Shown here: piece after piece, positions 31,181 through 41,585 of the stretch | Numbering within the stretch: the first letter of the stretch is position 1 | Layout of the letters: the number at the start of each line of letters is the position of its first letter | NCBI GenBank assembly: GCA_023512835.1 | Contig: JAKCVP010000407.1 | Location: 1 to 64,000 of the forward strand | Source of the DNA: Taxillus chinensis | Lineage: Eukaryota > Streptophyta > Magnoliopsida > Santalales > Loranthaceae | DNA length: 64,000 nt | Direction of reading: 5' to 3' | Position numbers and translations under genes: made by a program | The notes under the pieces: generated by a model | Database searches by the model: none | Told to the model about the DNA's origin: nothing | Seen by the model: the letters and a program-made list of their open reading frames with translations, nothing else

Positions 31181-34100
31181 CTACCTGAGCAAAGAGTTCT
31201 TAACTAGCTTGTTCCTTTCGCTTCCCACAGACGCTCGCTTCACCAGGCCATCACGTGTGCTCCTATCGTAATCAGGATGAGCACTACGCGCAACACTGGG
31301 GGACTGCGCACTGCTTCCGCTCGGCCCCGGAGGTCCGTCAAGGCCTGTGATAGGAAGTTTCCCCAGCTTTTGAGCCATCTTGAAATCCAAGTATGTGGTG
31401 GCATCCTTTGAGAGTGGTATTGGCGAAGCGATCTTATCGGGCACATTTGCGCCGTTTTGCACTAGCAGCTCGGCCACAGGAAATGACTTGCGCTGGCCAG
31501 GGGGTATCAATGGCCCTGATGCCGAGGCTGGTCTTGCTGCTGGTGATGCCGATCCAGATCCAGGCTTTGCAGGATCTGCTGCTGCTAATGCTAAAAACAC
31601 ACCAGGCGTTGAGCGCGATCGATCTGTGACATTTGGATTTGCGCCTAGGGCAAGGGCATGAATAACCAGCTGGATTTCGTTGCGCTTGATTGAGGTCAGA
31701 AGCGTGTCGTCGGCAGAAGTTGGCGCCGTTGTAGAGAGAGCCTTGACAAACGTCTTCTGCACATACTTCGCGGTGATGAATTGGAGGCGTTGTTCCCTCG
31801 GTGAGTTCGCGCGAGGCTTCGCCACAGGATCAAGATTGGCTTCCCAAATCATGTTACTGACACGATTGCCAATCGTAGACAGTAGTTCCACGACGTCTTG
31901 CGTGAAGGAGGCGGTGTCCAGCGTCAGAGATCTGATCTTGGAGATGTGAGTTCCAAGCGACCGATGGATGCCAGAGCATTCGATGCAGACAATGATACCA
32001 AGGTTGATGGACACCCACTCGACTCGGGAATCTGAGCCGCAATCCGCACACCAGGCATTGCCAGCGTCGGCGGCCCTGATCGTCTGCAGGAGCCGGGCAG
32101 GTTGTTCTTCGCTGCTCCGGCGTGTGTTCAGGGGCGGCCGATCGGGGACTGTGGCATGACGACTGATGTTCTTAGCAGAAAGGTAATTGGTTGAGGAGGT
32201 CGACCTGTGCCCATGGAAAGAGGAGCTCTTGCCGAATAAGTCACGAGCAATGCTTCCGCCTCGGCTACTCGACTGTTGTTGCTGGTGTTGCGCAGGATGC
32301 GCGCGGCCGCCCTGGCCTTCGAAAGCCGACTGTAGAGCGTTGTTGATGGCTTGGATCCAGCTCCGCATATCCTCTTCACCGGTGGCCTGATACACCCTAG
32401 TGAAGTTCGGGGTAATAACCTCGAAACAGAATCTGCGTTCGGCAGAGCGAGCCTCTCTAACGGAGGCCACTCGCAGGTCGATGGGATCCATGTGTGGCTC
32501 AAGATTCTGCTTCCAATTCACGTACTCGCAGAGCTTGCCCTGGTCGAGCACGATCCAGAACTTGTGCCAGGACTGTTTGTTAAGGCCGCGTGGGTCTACG
32601 TGGTTGCCGGGCCGGCTGAGAGACCATAGAAGCCCTTCTTTACGGTATTGCTGCTGTGCGGCCATGTCTTCTCCAACTGGGGGTGGATAAGAGCCTGAGA
32701 CCTCGCGACTAGCAGGGTTCAGAGAGGTGGTTCGAGGCGGTGCTATGAGCAAAGGATCGACATTGTTCCCATTGAGCGGAGGAGACTGCAGGTCGTCATT
32801 GGGATTTCCTGATAAGCCGCTGATACCCAAGTCAAAATCCGGACGAGCAGGGCCGGGAGCACCACTTTGTGGCTCAGCATACGACTTTTCGCCCTTTTCA
32901 AGCGCTCTTCGCTTTTCCTCTCGGCCTGTTCTTATCAGAGCGTACTCTTTGTCCGCCTCCTTGACTTCGAAGCTGAGCGCCTCAAGCTGAGGCATCATGC
33001 TTTCAATCTTCTTTCCGGTCGAAAGATATGCACGAGCCTGGGCGTCCGCAAACCTGGTCAGCTGAGAGAGGACCTCCTGATCCTTGCGACCTCCATGCAG
33101 ATCCTGCATGAACGAGGAGTAATCGAAGCGCTTCAGCTCAAACGTTCGCCGCTTGCTTTGATACTTTGAATCCTCCTCCGCTTTCTTCTTCTCCTTCAGG
33201 GAATCCGATCGCTGGCCAAGATAACGTCCGACGTAGTTGTAAAACTCTTTGCTCTCCTTGTCGAATGCATCCTTCTTCGTCTCCACCATTTTGATATCAT
33301 TACGATATATTCTCGAGAGCGGATCTATAATGTTGCCGCTCAGGTTTTTCACCATCCGTTCTTCGTACGCCAGGATCTCTGTTGCGATATTTTCGAAATA
33401 ATTCTCGAGGGCTGGCTTGACAGCGTTGGCATTCGAGGCTGATGCCTCTCGGAGTGCTTGTATGAAGTTTGTATAGGCGACGTTGTTCGCCTCCAGGGCG
33501 CCCTTTAGGATTTTCGCACGTTCGATTACATTTTTCATGCGTGACTTCATGGAGCCAGTCTTGTTCTCTAGCTGTTTCATGGTGGATCGGAATAAGGGTC
33601 CGTCTTCGACAGCGCTAAAGTCGTCATTCTGTCGCTGCGACATGAGATCTAATCTTATCGAGGGCGCACTCTCAGCTGTGAGTATAGGCTCCAGGATTGG
33701 CTCATCTTCTGGAATAGCAGTGATTGTTGGACCTAGCGTTGGCGAGCTTGGTTCTCTCACGTCCTTGGTGCTCATGTCAGTATCTGAATCGCTCATCCTA
33801 GAATCGATTGATTGTGACGAGGGCACGCGGGGCCTTTGAGGCACTGCCAGCTCCATGCGTGGCGAGTGTAGTCTTGGGCTTTGCAGAGGCTTCGCTGAAT
33901 CTATCGGTAGCCTGTGAGTAACTTTTCCCGAGTATATGGGCTCGAATTCCGTACTGTGTACCCAGAAGGAGAAAGTGATGAGTGTGTTGAGCCTATGCGC
34001 CCTTTGGTCGTACTCAACAAACTAGCGGGACATGTCAGCACTGGCTCGGGTAGAAATGAGAGAATGCGACCTACACTACACGTGTTTCGCCAACCACCTC

Positions 34101-34728
34101 CTCGGTCCTCGATCGGCTTGGGTGGTCTCCATGTCCAAGACCACTCAAAGGTCTCACTCGGCCTGCCGGCGGTAGAATAGTCGCCGACCAAGTCGACATT
34201 GGGATTGCGATGTATATTTGGGTCGGCATTGAATTCGCGTGTGATTAGAGCGGCCATCTCCTTGGGGGTGGAAGTTCGGAGGAAAGTGAGGTTATTTATG
34301 ACGGTATCTGTTGGGGCAGAAGGTGGGCCTTGGTCGGGGGCGAGTTGTGCGGGCTCCTGACGCAGAGACAAGGTGAAGTAGAAGGTGATGTCTTCATCGT
34401 TGGCGAGTTTGAGGAGAAAGTTTGGAGAGGAATTTGGGCCTATGGTCTCCTGGTCTTGTACAAACTCGACAAGACCGTCGTCGTCGGATTCCTTCTGGGC
34501 GACGTAGCGGGTTGCGGGGAAGTTATTGGGAAAGATGTTGTAGAGGACACGCTGGGTTGCGGTTTGAATCTTGACGTTGACGACGGAAACTATGCAACAG
34601 GGTTGTGGTCAGCCATGTATGCAGGCGGGCGGGGTAATGCGTAACAAAAGCGCAGGGGACAATGACTTACGGCGATTCTGGTCTCTCTGATAGAGGAGCT
34701 CGTCGGGGCGGCTGCTCACATTGCCCAT
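31181..34728 (-). CDS. BAR-PH-ArfGAP-ankyrin protein (Csx2-type Arf GTPase activator)
   Basis: Three exons: 34728-34671, 34589-34075 and 34021-31181; introns of 81 and 53 bp; 1137 aa. It stimulates GTP hydrolysis by Arf GTPases on curved membranes (family knowledge). The N-terminus (MGNVSSRPDELLY) has Gly2 and a following Ser, a possible N-myristoylation site. Residues about 20-245 form a fungal-specific region (TFEWSWTWRPPKPIEDRGGG). A BAR-type coiled region lies at about 330-550, a PH domain at about 640-755 (KEGLLWSLSRPG, KQSWHKFWIVLDQGKLCEY), and the ArfGAP zinc finger from about 848, CADC-x16-CIEC, followed by SGIHRSLGTHISKIRSLTLD with its arginine finger. Ankyrin-like residues follow at about 965-1060. 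The second and third exons are needed: starting at the internal Met 33856 would lose 246 conserved residues. Confidence 0.92.
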
Positions 34729-35331
34729 GATGCCGGGTGGGGAAGGGGAGGAAGCAGCGCCGGTGGGCGCCGCGAGCGGAAGATGTTGCGATCAATTATT
34801 GGTGGTGGTGGTGGGAATGTGGGCGAGAGGAGGAGGAGGAGGAGTAGGAGAGGGAGATTCGCGCGCGCGCACGAGAGGACATGAAGGGTGCGGAGTTGCA
34901 GTTGTGTCTAGCGCAGGACCCTGATTACTGTGATAGGTAGCAGATGATGAGCGCAATAAAAGAAGGCTTCGAATACGGCACAGAGCATCGACGATGGCAG
35001 TACAGGCATGTATAAAAAGATATCAACCAGCTAAACGGGATGGATGCATCAAGGCTGCACACCTCAGTCCACACGGGCGGCCGCAGCACCTCAGACGGGG
35101 CCCCAGGCGTGACCGCATCAAGAGTTGCCTGCCGTGTGAGGCAGCTGCATGTCCTGTCCTACTGCTTGACACGCCGTCCTCGTGGCCATGCATCTTGCTC
35201 TACGACACGTGCATCTCGCCCCCTCGGTCGCCTTTCGTCGAGTCCTGAGTCTCTCACGCGGGGCATGGGGCTGATGTCGCACGGTGGGCCTGCGCGCTCC
35301 TTGAGAAGCTGAATCGCCACGCACCGTGCAC
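34729..35331. other. Intergenic: ArfGAP promoter with simple repeats; 3' region of the DUF1769 gene
   Basis: 603 bp. Simple-sequence blocks cluster next to the ArfGAP start: a GGT/TGG run at about 34799-34815, a GAGGAGGAG run at about 34829-34845 and alternating GC at about 34861-34870. Read on the gene strand these are CT-rich, typical of fungal leaders. No gene is supported; small plus frames here have no family. Confidence 0.5.
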
Positions 35332-36207
35332 TCAGTCTACGTCTTCATCAACAAACTTGCTGTCCTTGGCCGCGGCTGCTCCATCTGCCTCCTTTTCCGC
35401 ATCTTCCGCCGGCACCAGTGTGAACAAGACTACCATCAGCTCCTTCTCGGTGCCATCGCTGCTCTTCTGCTTCAGCACGTAGCGCAAAGGCTGACCGTCC
35501 CAGAAGCTCATCAGATGCAGTGTTACTCCTGGTACCTTTAGTGCGAACTCATTGAAGTCGAGGTATGGGTTGAAGAAGTCGCAGCGGTACTCTCGGCCCT
35601 CTTCAAATGTGAACTGCTTTCGTTTCTCCTCGGTCAGGAAATGCTTCATGCGCTGAGAGTTGCCAGACGGAATGCCCTGAGACTCGCGCATCTGCGTTCC
35701 TTCTGCTGAACCACCCTCGGTGTAAACGCCATGTTCATCTGACGAGGCCCTCTTGTCACCAATGCTGAAGACGTTGATGCTGCTCAGTAGCGGCCCAAAC
35801 AAGTACGGCTTGTCAGCGTAGACGTCACCGTCAATACCAGGATCAATGAACCATTTGACAGCTTTCAGGGCAGCATTGAAGCCTGGTGGGAGCTTATCCT
35901 TGATCGGTTTGTCAAAGTCGTTACCAAAGAGCAGTTCGGCGCCGCCAATGTCCTTCTTGGGCGTAAAGGCAAACGAGATACTGTAGAGGTCGGATTTGTG
36001 CGGCGCCTCCTGAAAGTACGCGCACGTTTCCGGCGAGTCTTTGGGAAGACCGCGATAGTTCTGAATGCGGACTGTCAATGAGGCTTCAAGATCGTCGTTG
36101 GAGAAATGAATGGGCTTTGCCAGGTTGACTGGCACAAGCGAATGCGAGGCAGCATCGTATGAAGGCCCCGCTGTCACTCGCAAGTGGAATTTGTTTGGAT
36201 CAGCCAT
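35332..36207 (-). CDS. DUF1769 family protein, function unknown
   Basis: Single exon, 291 aa from the ATG at 36207 (MADPNKFHLRVTAGPSYD), the usual start of the family; the frame is open for 14 more codons but these look like leader. The family (Pfam DUF1769, fungal) is recognised by FNPYLDFNEFALKVPG near residue 215-230, followed by SFWDGQPLRYVLK. The early segment FSNDDLEASLTVRIQNYRGL and the block FGNDFDKPIKDKLPPGFNAA are also conserved. There is no signal peptide or membrane helix. The C-terminus is acidic (AEDAEKEADGAAAAKDS). No reaction or partner is known to me for this family. Confidence 0.88.
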   Translation of the reverse strand: MADPNKFHLRVTAGPSYDAASHSLVPVNLAKPIHFSNDDLEASLTVRIQNYRGLPKDSPETCAYFQEAPHKSDLYSISFAFTPKKDIGGAELLFGNDFDKPIKDKLPPGFNAALKAVKWFIDPGIDGDVYADKPYLFGPLLSSINVFSIGDKRASSDEHGVYTEGGSAEGTQMRESQGIPSGNSQRMKHFLTEEKRKQFTFEEGREYRCDFFNPYLDFNEFALKVPGVTLHLMSFWDGQPLRYVLKQKSSDGTEKELMVVLFTLVPAEDAEKEADGAAAAKDSKFVDEDVD

Positions 36208-36792
36208 GGTCGCTGCACCATCGGGAGAGCCACCAACCTGCTGTAACACTCGTCTCGACTCTTATACAGCTCTGTGGATATGGCTTGCAAGCTACGTCAT
36301 ATCAACTTCCATCTGAATCATGACCTTGACGGCTTGCACGATGCTGAGATGAGCCAACTCGGACGATGCATGGCCTGGGAAGGTCTCTACAGTTTCGCCA
36401 TGTACGTGCCAGTAGCAGACTGTAGTCAATTGAGAGCCCGGTTCGACGATGGCTGAGGCCGCAGGCACCCGGACCCTCGACGTCGTAGGCTTGGCGTCGA
36501 CTGACACAGCCATCATTCATCATCTCATTCCCTGTACAAGCTCCATTAACACGCGGTCTTTTGCCTTCGCTCTTCCCACCAGCTCGCCTCGACCCTAGCC
36601 TCTTCTCTCTCTACCTTTTCTTTCCCACTGCACAGCTCGCACTCCTCCCATCCTGCGCCGCTCCTATCTTGCTTGCTCTGAAGGACACCCCGCCTCCGCT
36701 TCCTTTGACGGCCCAGCCACTTCGGCCCGCTCGAAATCCCGCAGCGCCCTCCCCATCTGCTCTCTCGTCACTGCTGTGACAAGCACGCAAAC
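36208..36792. promoter_or_regulatory. Divergent promoter between the DUF1769 and epsin genes
   Basis: 585-bp head-to-head spacer. From about 36541 to 36780 the plus strand is strongly C/T-rich (CTCTACC/TTCTTTCC blocks), as in leaders of well-expressed fungal genes. No gene is supported. Confidence 0.5.
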
Positions 36793-38642
36793 ATGTCAAA
36801 ATCTATGGTGAGAAGCGTCAAGAATGTCACAAAAGGCTATTCATCTGTGCAAGTCAAGGTTCGAAATGGTATGTGAGCTCCTTCATACCGCGTCCTCATA
36901 CATTTGCTCTCGCTGACGCCCGCAACAGCTACCAGCAACGATGCTTGGGGCCCAAGTGGCTCTGATATGAGCGACATTGCTCGCATGACATACAACAGGT
37001 CAGTCTCATCCTCCTACCTGCTTCGCGCATTCGTCCGAATCCTGATCATCCTGAAGCTCGAGCGACTTTTACGAAATCATGGACATGCTTGACAAGCGCA
37101 TGAATGACAAGGGCAAGAACTGGCGACATGTTCTCAAGTCCCTCAAAGTACTTGACTACTGTTTGCATGAGGGCTCTGAGCTAGTCGTCACCTGGGCGCG
37201 GAAGAATCTCTTCATTATCAAGACGTTGCGAGAATTCATGTATACCGACGAGGAGGGGCGTGACGTTGGGGCTAATAGTACGGGAGTTCTGCTCCGCCTC
37301 AAACGAACGCAGCTGACAGTTACCAGTCCGGCAATCTGCAAAGGAACTAACCTCCCTCATCCTTGACGAGGAGCGCCTCCGCGCTGAACGACACGATCGC
37401 AAGCTTTGGAAGTCTCGCGTCACTGGTCTCGACGATTTCGCATCTTCTCCCGGCGGTTACGCTGGTGGATCAGAGTCCACTAAGAAACGTAAAGAGGAAC
37501 GACGCCAGCGACCCACGGACGAGGAAGATGATCTCGAATATCGTCTTGCGCTAGAGGCTAGCAAGAACGAGATGGAGGAAGAGCGCAAACGCCGTGCTAA
37601 TCGGGGTCAAGAAGATCTCAATGACGACGACTTGGCCAAGGCTATCAAATTGTCAAAGGAGGAAGAAGAGTTGCGCAAGCGCGAGTTGGAGGAACAAAAC
37701 GCAGCATCTCTGTTCGACGACACTCCCGGTCCTTCACAGCCGCAGCCAACGGGTTGGAATCAAGGTTACCAGCAGCAAAGCGCAGTGGACTGGTTTGGAA
37801 ACCCCATCAATCAGCAGCAGCAACAGCAGCCACAGAACACTGGCTATCTCAACAATGCCTATGCGCAGCCAACAGGCATGCAGCCCCAACAGACGGGTTT
37901 CCAGAATGGATTCGGCTACAACCCCTACCAGCAACAGCAGACGACGGGATTCGGCCAACAGCAATTCCAGCCGCAATATCAGCAGGCGGGCTTTATGCAG
38001 CCTCAACAGACATCTTTCAACATGAATAACCCATATGCATCCAATGGCTTTGATCAGCAGCAGCAGCAGCAGCAGCCGCAGCAACATTCTCTTCAGCCTG
38101 GATCACACAATCCATGGGCTACTCAAGACGACTCGGCGCTCAATTTGAGACCGCAGCCGACAGGGTCTAACAATCCCTTCGCATCCTCGTTCAACCGACC
38201 CTCAACCTCAAACGCAGCTCGCCCACCTACGCTGAGTACGCTGCAAGAGCAGAAAACAGCGACTCAGTTCAGCTCTACTCCGTCGTTTGCAGCTGCAGCG
38301 CCACAACGACCTGCCCAGGATCCTCATCATCAGCGGCTCAATGCACTGCTAGCGTCTGGAGAGGGACAAGACACGTTTGGCAATACTGGAGATCTTCGCA
38401 TCCCGGCCCAGCACACGGCTCCTGGGACATTTATCAACTCTGCAGGGTCGGGAATCAATCGACTGCAAGCAAATCAGACCGGTACGAACAATCCGTTCCT
38501 AGGACAACAATTCACCGGCATGCCTCAGCAAAATATGATGCCGGCTCAAACAGGACCAGTGGGAGGGTTCGGGGGATCGAACCCATTCGGACAGCAACGA
38601 CAGCAGCAGGCTCAGGGTGGAGGAAGCTTGATTGATCTGTGA
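36793..38642 (+). CDS. Epsin (ENTH-domain endocytic adaptor, Ent1/Ent2 type)
   Basis: Four exons: 36793-36868, 36929-36998, 37057-37277 and 37327-38642; 560 aa. Epsins bind PtdIns(4,5)P2, ubiquitinated cargo and clathrin at endocytic sites. The ENTH domain covers about 10-150 (SVKNVTKGYSSVQVKVRNAT, then KNWRHVLKSLKVLDYCLHEG and NLFIIKTLREF). Two ubiquitin-interacting motifs follow (EYRLALEASKNEMEEE and LAKAIKLSKEEEE). Then comes a long Gln/Asn-rich region with a (CAG)7 run, three NPF motifs for EH-domain partners (SNNPFASSF, TNNPFLGQQF, GSNPFGQQ) and a terminal clathrin box, LIDL, as the last four residues. Each splice join restores ENTH sequence (for example DVGAN/IRQSAKEL). Confidence 0.95.
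38055..38075 (+). repeat. (CAG)7 microsatellite inside the epsin gene
   Basis: Seven perfect CAG units in frame, encoding part of a poly-Gln run in the disordered region. Length variation here would change the glutamine number only. Confidence 0.9.
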
Positions 38643-39262
38643 AGGCAGCACAAGCGAGGGTCATCTTTGCGTTTGTCATAGCCGGGACGGCTCTTTTGAT
38701 ATCCCCTTTGCGGACCTGCACTTTTGGGTCGACATTGCTGATATGAATGAGAGTAATTTGATGTTTTCTAACTTTCCGTACCTGGGGACGTAAGCTATTG
38801 CTCGAAAGTGCACTATCCCCAGGCCAGTCTTGCATAGACGGCCTGCCGGATCACTGTGAGTAGACGACGGTGTAAGAAGTAGCAAGGTCAATTCTGCTTA
38901 GTCAAGGACTTATCGGCATCCCTGTTGAATGGGCAAGCAAGGAACGCGGTTTGTAGCGGGTGAAGCAATACTATGACAGAATCTATGTCAAGGTTCGACA
39001 GTACTTGATACGAAGTACTTCGTAAAGTATGTAGACTTGAGTGGGCCTCGCAGCCAGCCGTGCCAGCCATGAACCTCCCCACACCCAGACCCCCTGAGCA
39101 ATATAAGAGGCAAGGGACGATCGTTGCGATGAGCCTTTCAGAATCGAGCGATGAGGAGGGAGGGCTTATTTGTAAATACCAATTGTCGTCGTCGTCGTTG
39201 TCAGCGTCGGAACAGAACCGCAACTCGCACCACGACGGCATTGCATCACTTTACATGACACC
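38643..39262. other. Intergenic: epsin 3' region and promoter of a small secreted-protein gene
   Basis: 620 bp, no gene supported. A short upstream frame, ATG at 39255 to TGA at 39273-39275, overlaps the start of the next gene in another phase and could dampen its translation. A small GTC repeat is at about 39185-39197. Confidence 0.45.
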
Positions 39263-39814
39263 ATGTTGTCTCTGACGAAGAAGAGTATCTTGCTTGTCTT
39301 TCTTGCCGGAGCAGGCTACGCACTTGCCGCGGCTCCCCCAACGGCGCCATGCACAGGCGCAAAACCCGATTATGAGAAGTGTATCATTGGTAAACTTGAC
39401 AATGCGGGCTGTGACTGGAAAGGTTTGCTCCCTTGTTTGCCAGACGACGTCCTAACCTACTGACCTACCGTCCCTATTTCTCTGCCCCCCCCCCCCTTTC
39501 TCCCAAAGGAAAATGGACCTTGTTTCCGGAAACGAGAGATCTGACAACGTATACTTTACCACAGGCTGCGTGAACAATAACAAGGCAATTGCATTTTGCC
39601 AACGAGCCTGGGACCAAAATTACCGTAAGTTTAGAGCCTTTTTTTGTTCATGACGGCGTGGATCTTTGCATCCATTCGGAGCGGAAGAAGTTGGAAGACG
39701 ACGAGATGATATCGCTGACGTTGGGCGTGGGATGATACAGCTGCTATACCTACCTATAACTGTCTGAGGAGTGCCAACTGTGGGCAGGTGTGTAACGTGC
39801 ACAGTGTGAGCTAG
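39263..39814 (+). CDS. Small secreted eight-cysteine protein, effector-like, function unknown
   Basis: Three exons: 39263-39422, 39565-39624 and 39741-39814; introns of 142 and 116 bp, longer than elsewhere in the window; 97 aa. A signal peptide (MLSLTKKSILLVFLAGAGYA) is followed by a mature chain with eight Cys: TAPC, YEKC, NAGC, WKGC, IAFC, TYNC, SANC and GQVC. Both joins keep frame and each exon contributes Cys, the usual look of a disulfide-bonded secreted protein. Intron 1 holds a 12-nt C run at 39485-39496. I recognise no family. Size, Cys content and gene-poor surroundings resemble fungal effectors or defence peptides, but that is inference only. Exon borders rest on splice motifs and Cys spacing, not on homology. 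Confidence 0.6.
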
Positions 39815-40366
39815 ACGATCTCGAGCTGTTGGGTGTCTGGTCTCCTGTGCTCGTTTCTGCGAGACATGGGTGACTTTGGATCATGGCTAGACCTACTGCT
39901 TGTATCAATTGACGAGAGAGGACCAATGCTGGCACGGGCATGTAGGTGGCTGCGGCGGCGGCGGCAGAAACAAGACGCAATGCAGACGGCAGATTTCCAT
40001 TCAGCCTCCACAGACCTACGAAATCAGTCATCATCGGCCCAAGCAGCTGCACAGCAAGACCGAAGACCGAATGTAGATAATGCAAGAGAGCTGAGGTGAC
40101 CTCTGCGCGCGTGCTATGCGATCGGCGCCGACGCCAGTGCGGCCGCGGCGGCCCCCCGACCGTTAGACCCAACGTCATACATCTTGCACCTCGACCGCAA
40201 CAAGTCAACAAATGATGACGACCTCTGCCCAAACACTGGCTTGATCCATCAGGAATGTAGATAAAATCTCCAGCACCACACTTGAACTTCTTCTGGCTTG
40301 CTCTGCTTTTTTTTTTCTTCCTCTGCTTCCGAGCAGCTACTTGTATCGAGAACCGTCTAGCCCAGC
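39815..40366. other. Intergenic: promoter of the DUF1295 gene
   Basis: 552 bp. Minus frames here (39750-40232) are Arg/Ser/His-rich without family. A T-rich run at about 40308-40320 lies just upstream of the DUF1295 start. No gene seen. Confidence 0.5.
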
Positions 40367-41457
40367 ATGCCGTTGATCTCCACCCTCTTGCACCTCACCT
40401 CCTTCAAGTCGCCCTTTCTCTCCACTCTGATCCCCAGCATCGCAACGGCCTACGGCATCCAGGCTGCCTTTGCCGTGCCCTCGATCCTCGCGCAGTCGGA
40501 GCGCTTCTACGATGTCTCGGGCTCCTTGACCTATCTCTCTTGCACGGCGCTGTCGCTCTACCTACCCACTATCCGCGCACGCTATGCCGCTGCTGCCGCG
40601 GGCAAGGCCCTCCCGGCATTCCCTAGCATTCTCGCTGCGTTAAAGGGCGGCCAGGCTGCTGGTCTAGCCTTGAATTGGCGCCAGGTGTTTCTCAGCACCG
40701 CGGTGACAATCTGGGCTACACGACGTTCGTCCCCCCCACTTTTGATGTTTCCCAGTCTCTCTCCCGGGTTAAGCTAACCCGCACAAACTCATTTCTAGTG
40801 GGAACATTCCTCTTCAAACGCATCTCATCCGAACAAGGCCGCGACTCACGCTTCGACTCGATCCGCTCCAACCCAGCGAAATTCAGCGTAGCCTTCTTCG
40901 CACAAGCAACATGGGTCTCACTAGTCCTCATGCCCGTCCTAGCGGTGAACGCCCTCCCCTCAAGCGCCTTTGCAGCTCTAGGCGGCGCAATCTCAATCAC
41001 AGACATCCTCGGCGTAGCACTCTGGGTAGGCGGCCTCAGCTTCGAGGCAACGGCCGACGCACAGAAGAGTGCCTGGGCCGCGGAGAAGAAGGCGAAGAAG
41101 CACAGTGAGGAGTTTCTCACGCGTGGGCTCTGGAGTCGCTCGCGGCATCCGAATTACTTTGGGGAGGTGACGCTCTGGAGTGGTGTCGCGACGTTGGCGG
41201 CGGGCGTGCTGGCTAGCTCGGCGGGGCAGGGCGCCATGGGTCTGGCGGGAGGGCCGGTGGGCGTCTTGACGGCGCTGGCGGTCGCCGGGGTGAGCCCTGC
41301 CTTTACTAGCTTTTTGCTCTTCAAGGTCTCGGGTATTCCCATGAGCGAGAAGAAGTATGATCAAAAGTTCAAGGGGGTCAAGGAGTATGAAAAGTGGAAG
41401 GCCGAGACGCCCATGTTCTTCCCCGTCATCTTCAAAAAGGAAGACGGAGGTAAGTGA
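40367..41457 (+). CDS. DUF1295 / steroid 5-alpha-reductase-like integral membrane protein
   Basis: Two exons, 40367-40724 and 40799-41457 (74-bp intron; CTAAC branch site), 338 aa. Six or seven hydrophobic segments are visible (for example FLSTLIPSIATAYGIQAAFA, VAFFAQATWVSLVLMPVLAV and ITDILGVALWVGGLSFEATA). The reductase-superfamily signature is present: a basic stretch AAEKKAKKHSEEFLTRGLWS, then SRHPNYFGEVTLWSG, and near the C-terminus FKGVKEYEKWKAETPMFFP. These match the NAD(P)H-binding C-terminal part of 5-alpha-reductase/DUF1295 proteins. The likely role is reduction of a lipid or steroid double bond in the ER, but the substrate is unknown. The stop lies inside a GTAAGTGA string that also looks like a splice donor, so the last few residues are slightly uncertain. 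Confidence 0.85.
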
Positions 41458-41585
41458 AGAGTGCTCAAGTATCATGTCACATGACGTACAGCGTCCGCAC
41501 GTTTTTCAGTTGGAAAGCTTCATTCGATACACGGTCATCACGCATTCACGCGAGCGACCTCCGAGCCTCTAGACTTCGAGCTGCA

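Noticed and set aside
33857..34728. A separate small gene upstream of the ArfGAP frame
   Set aside because: The exons join in phase through the acceptor at 34022-34023 into the BAR-PH-ArfGAP frame with no stop, and the N-terminal sequence belongs to Csx2-type proteins, so it is one gene.
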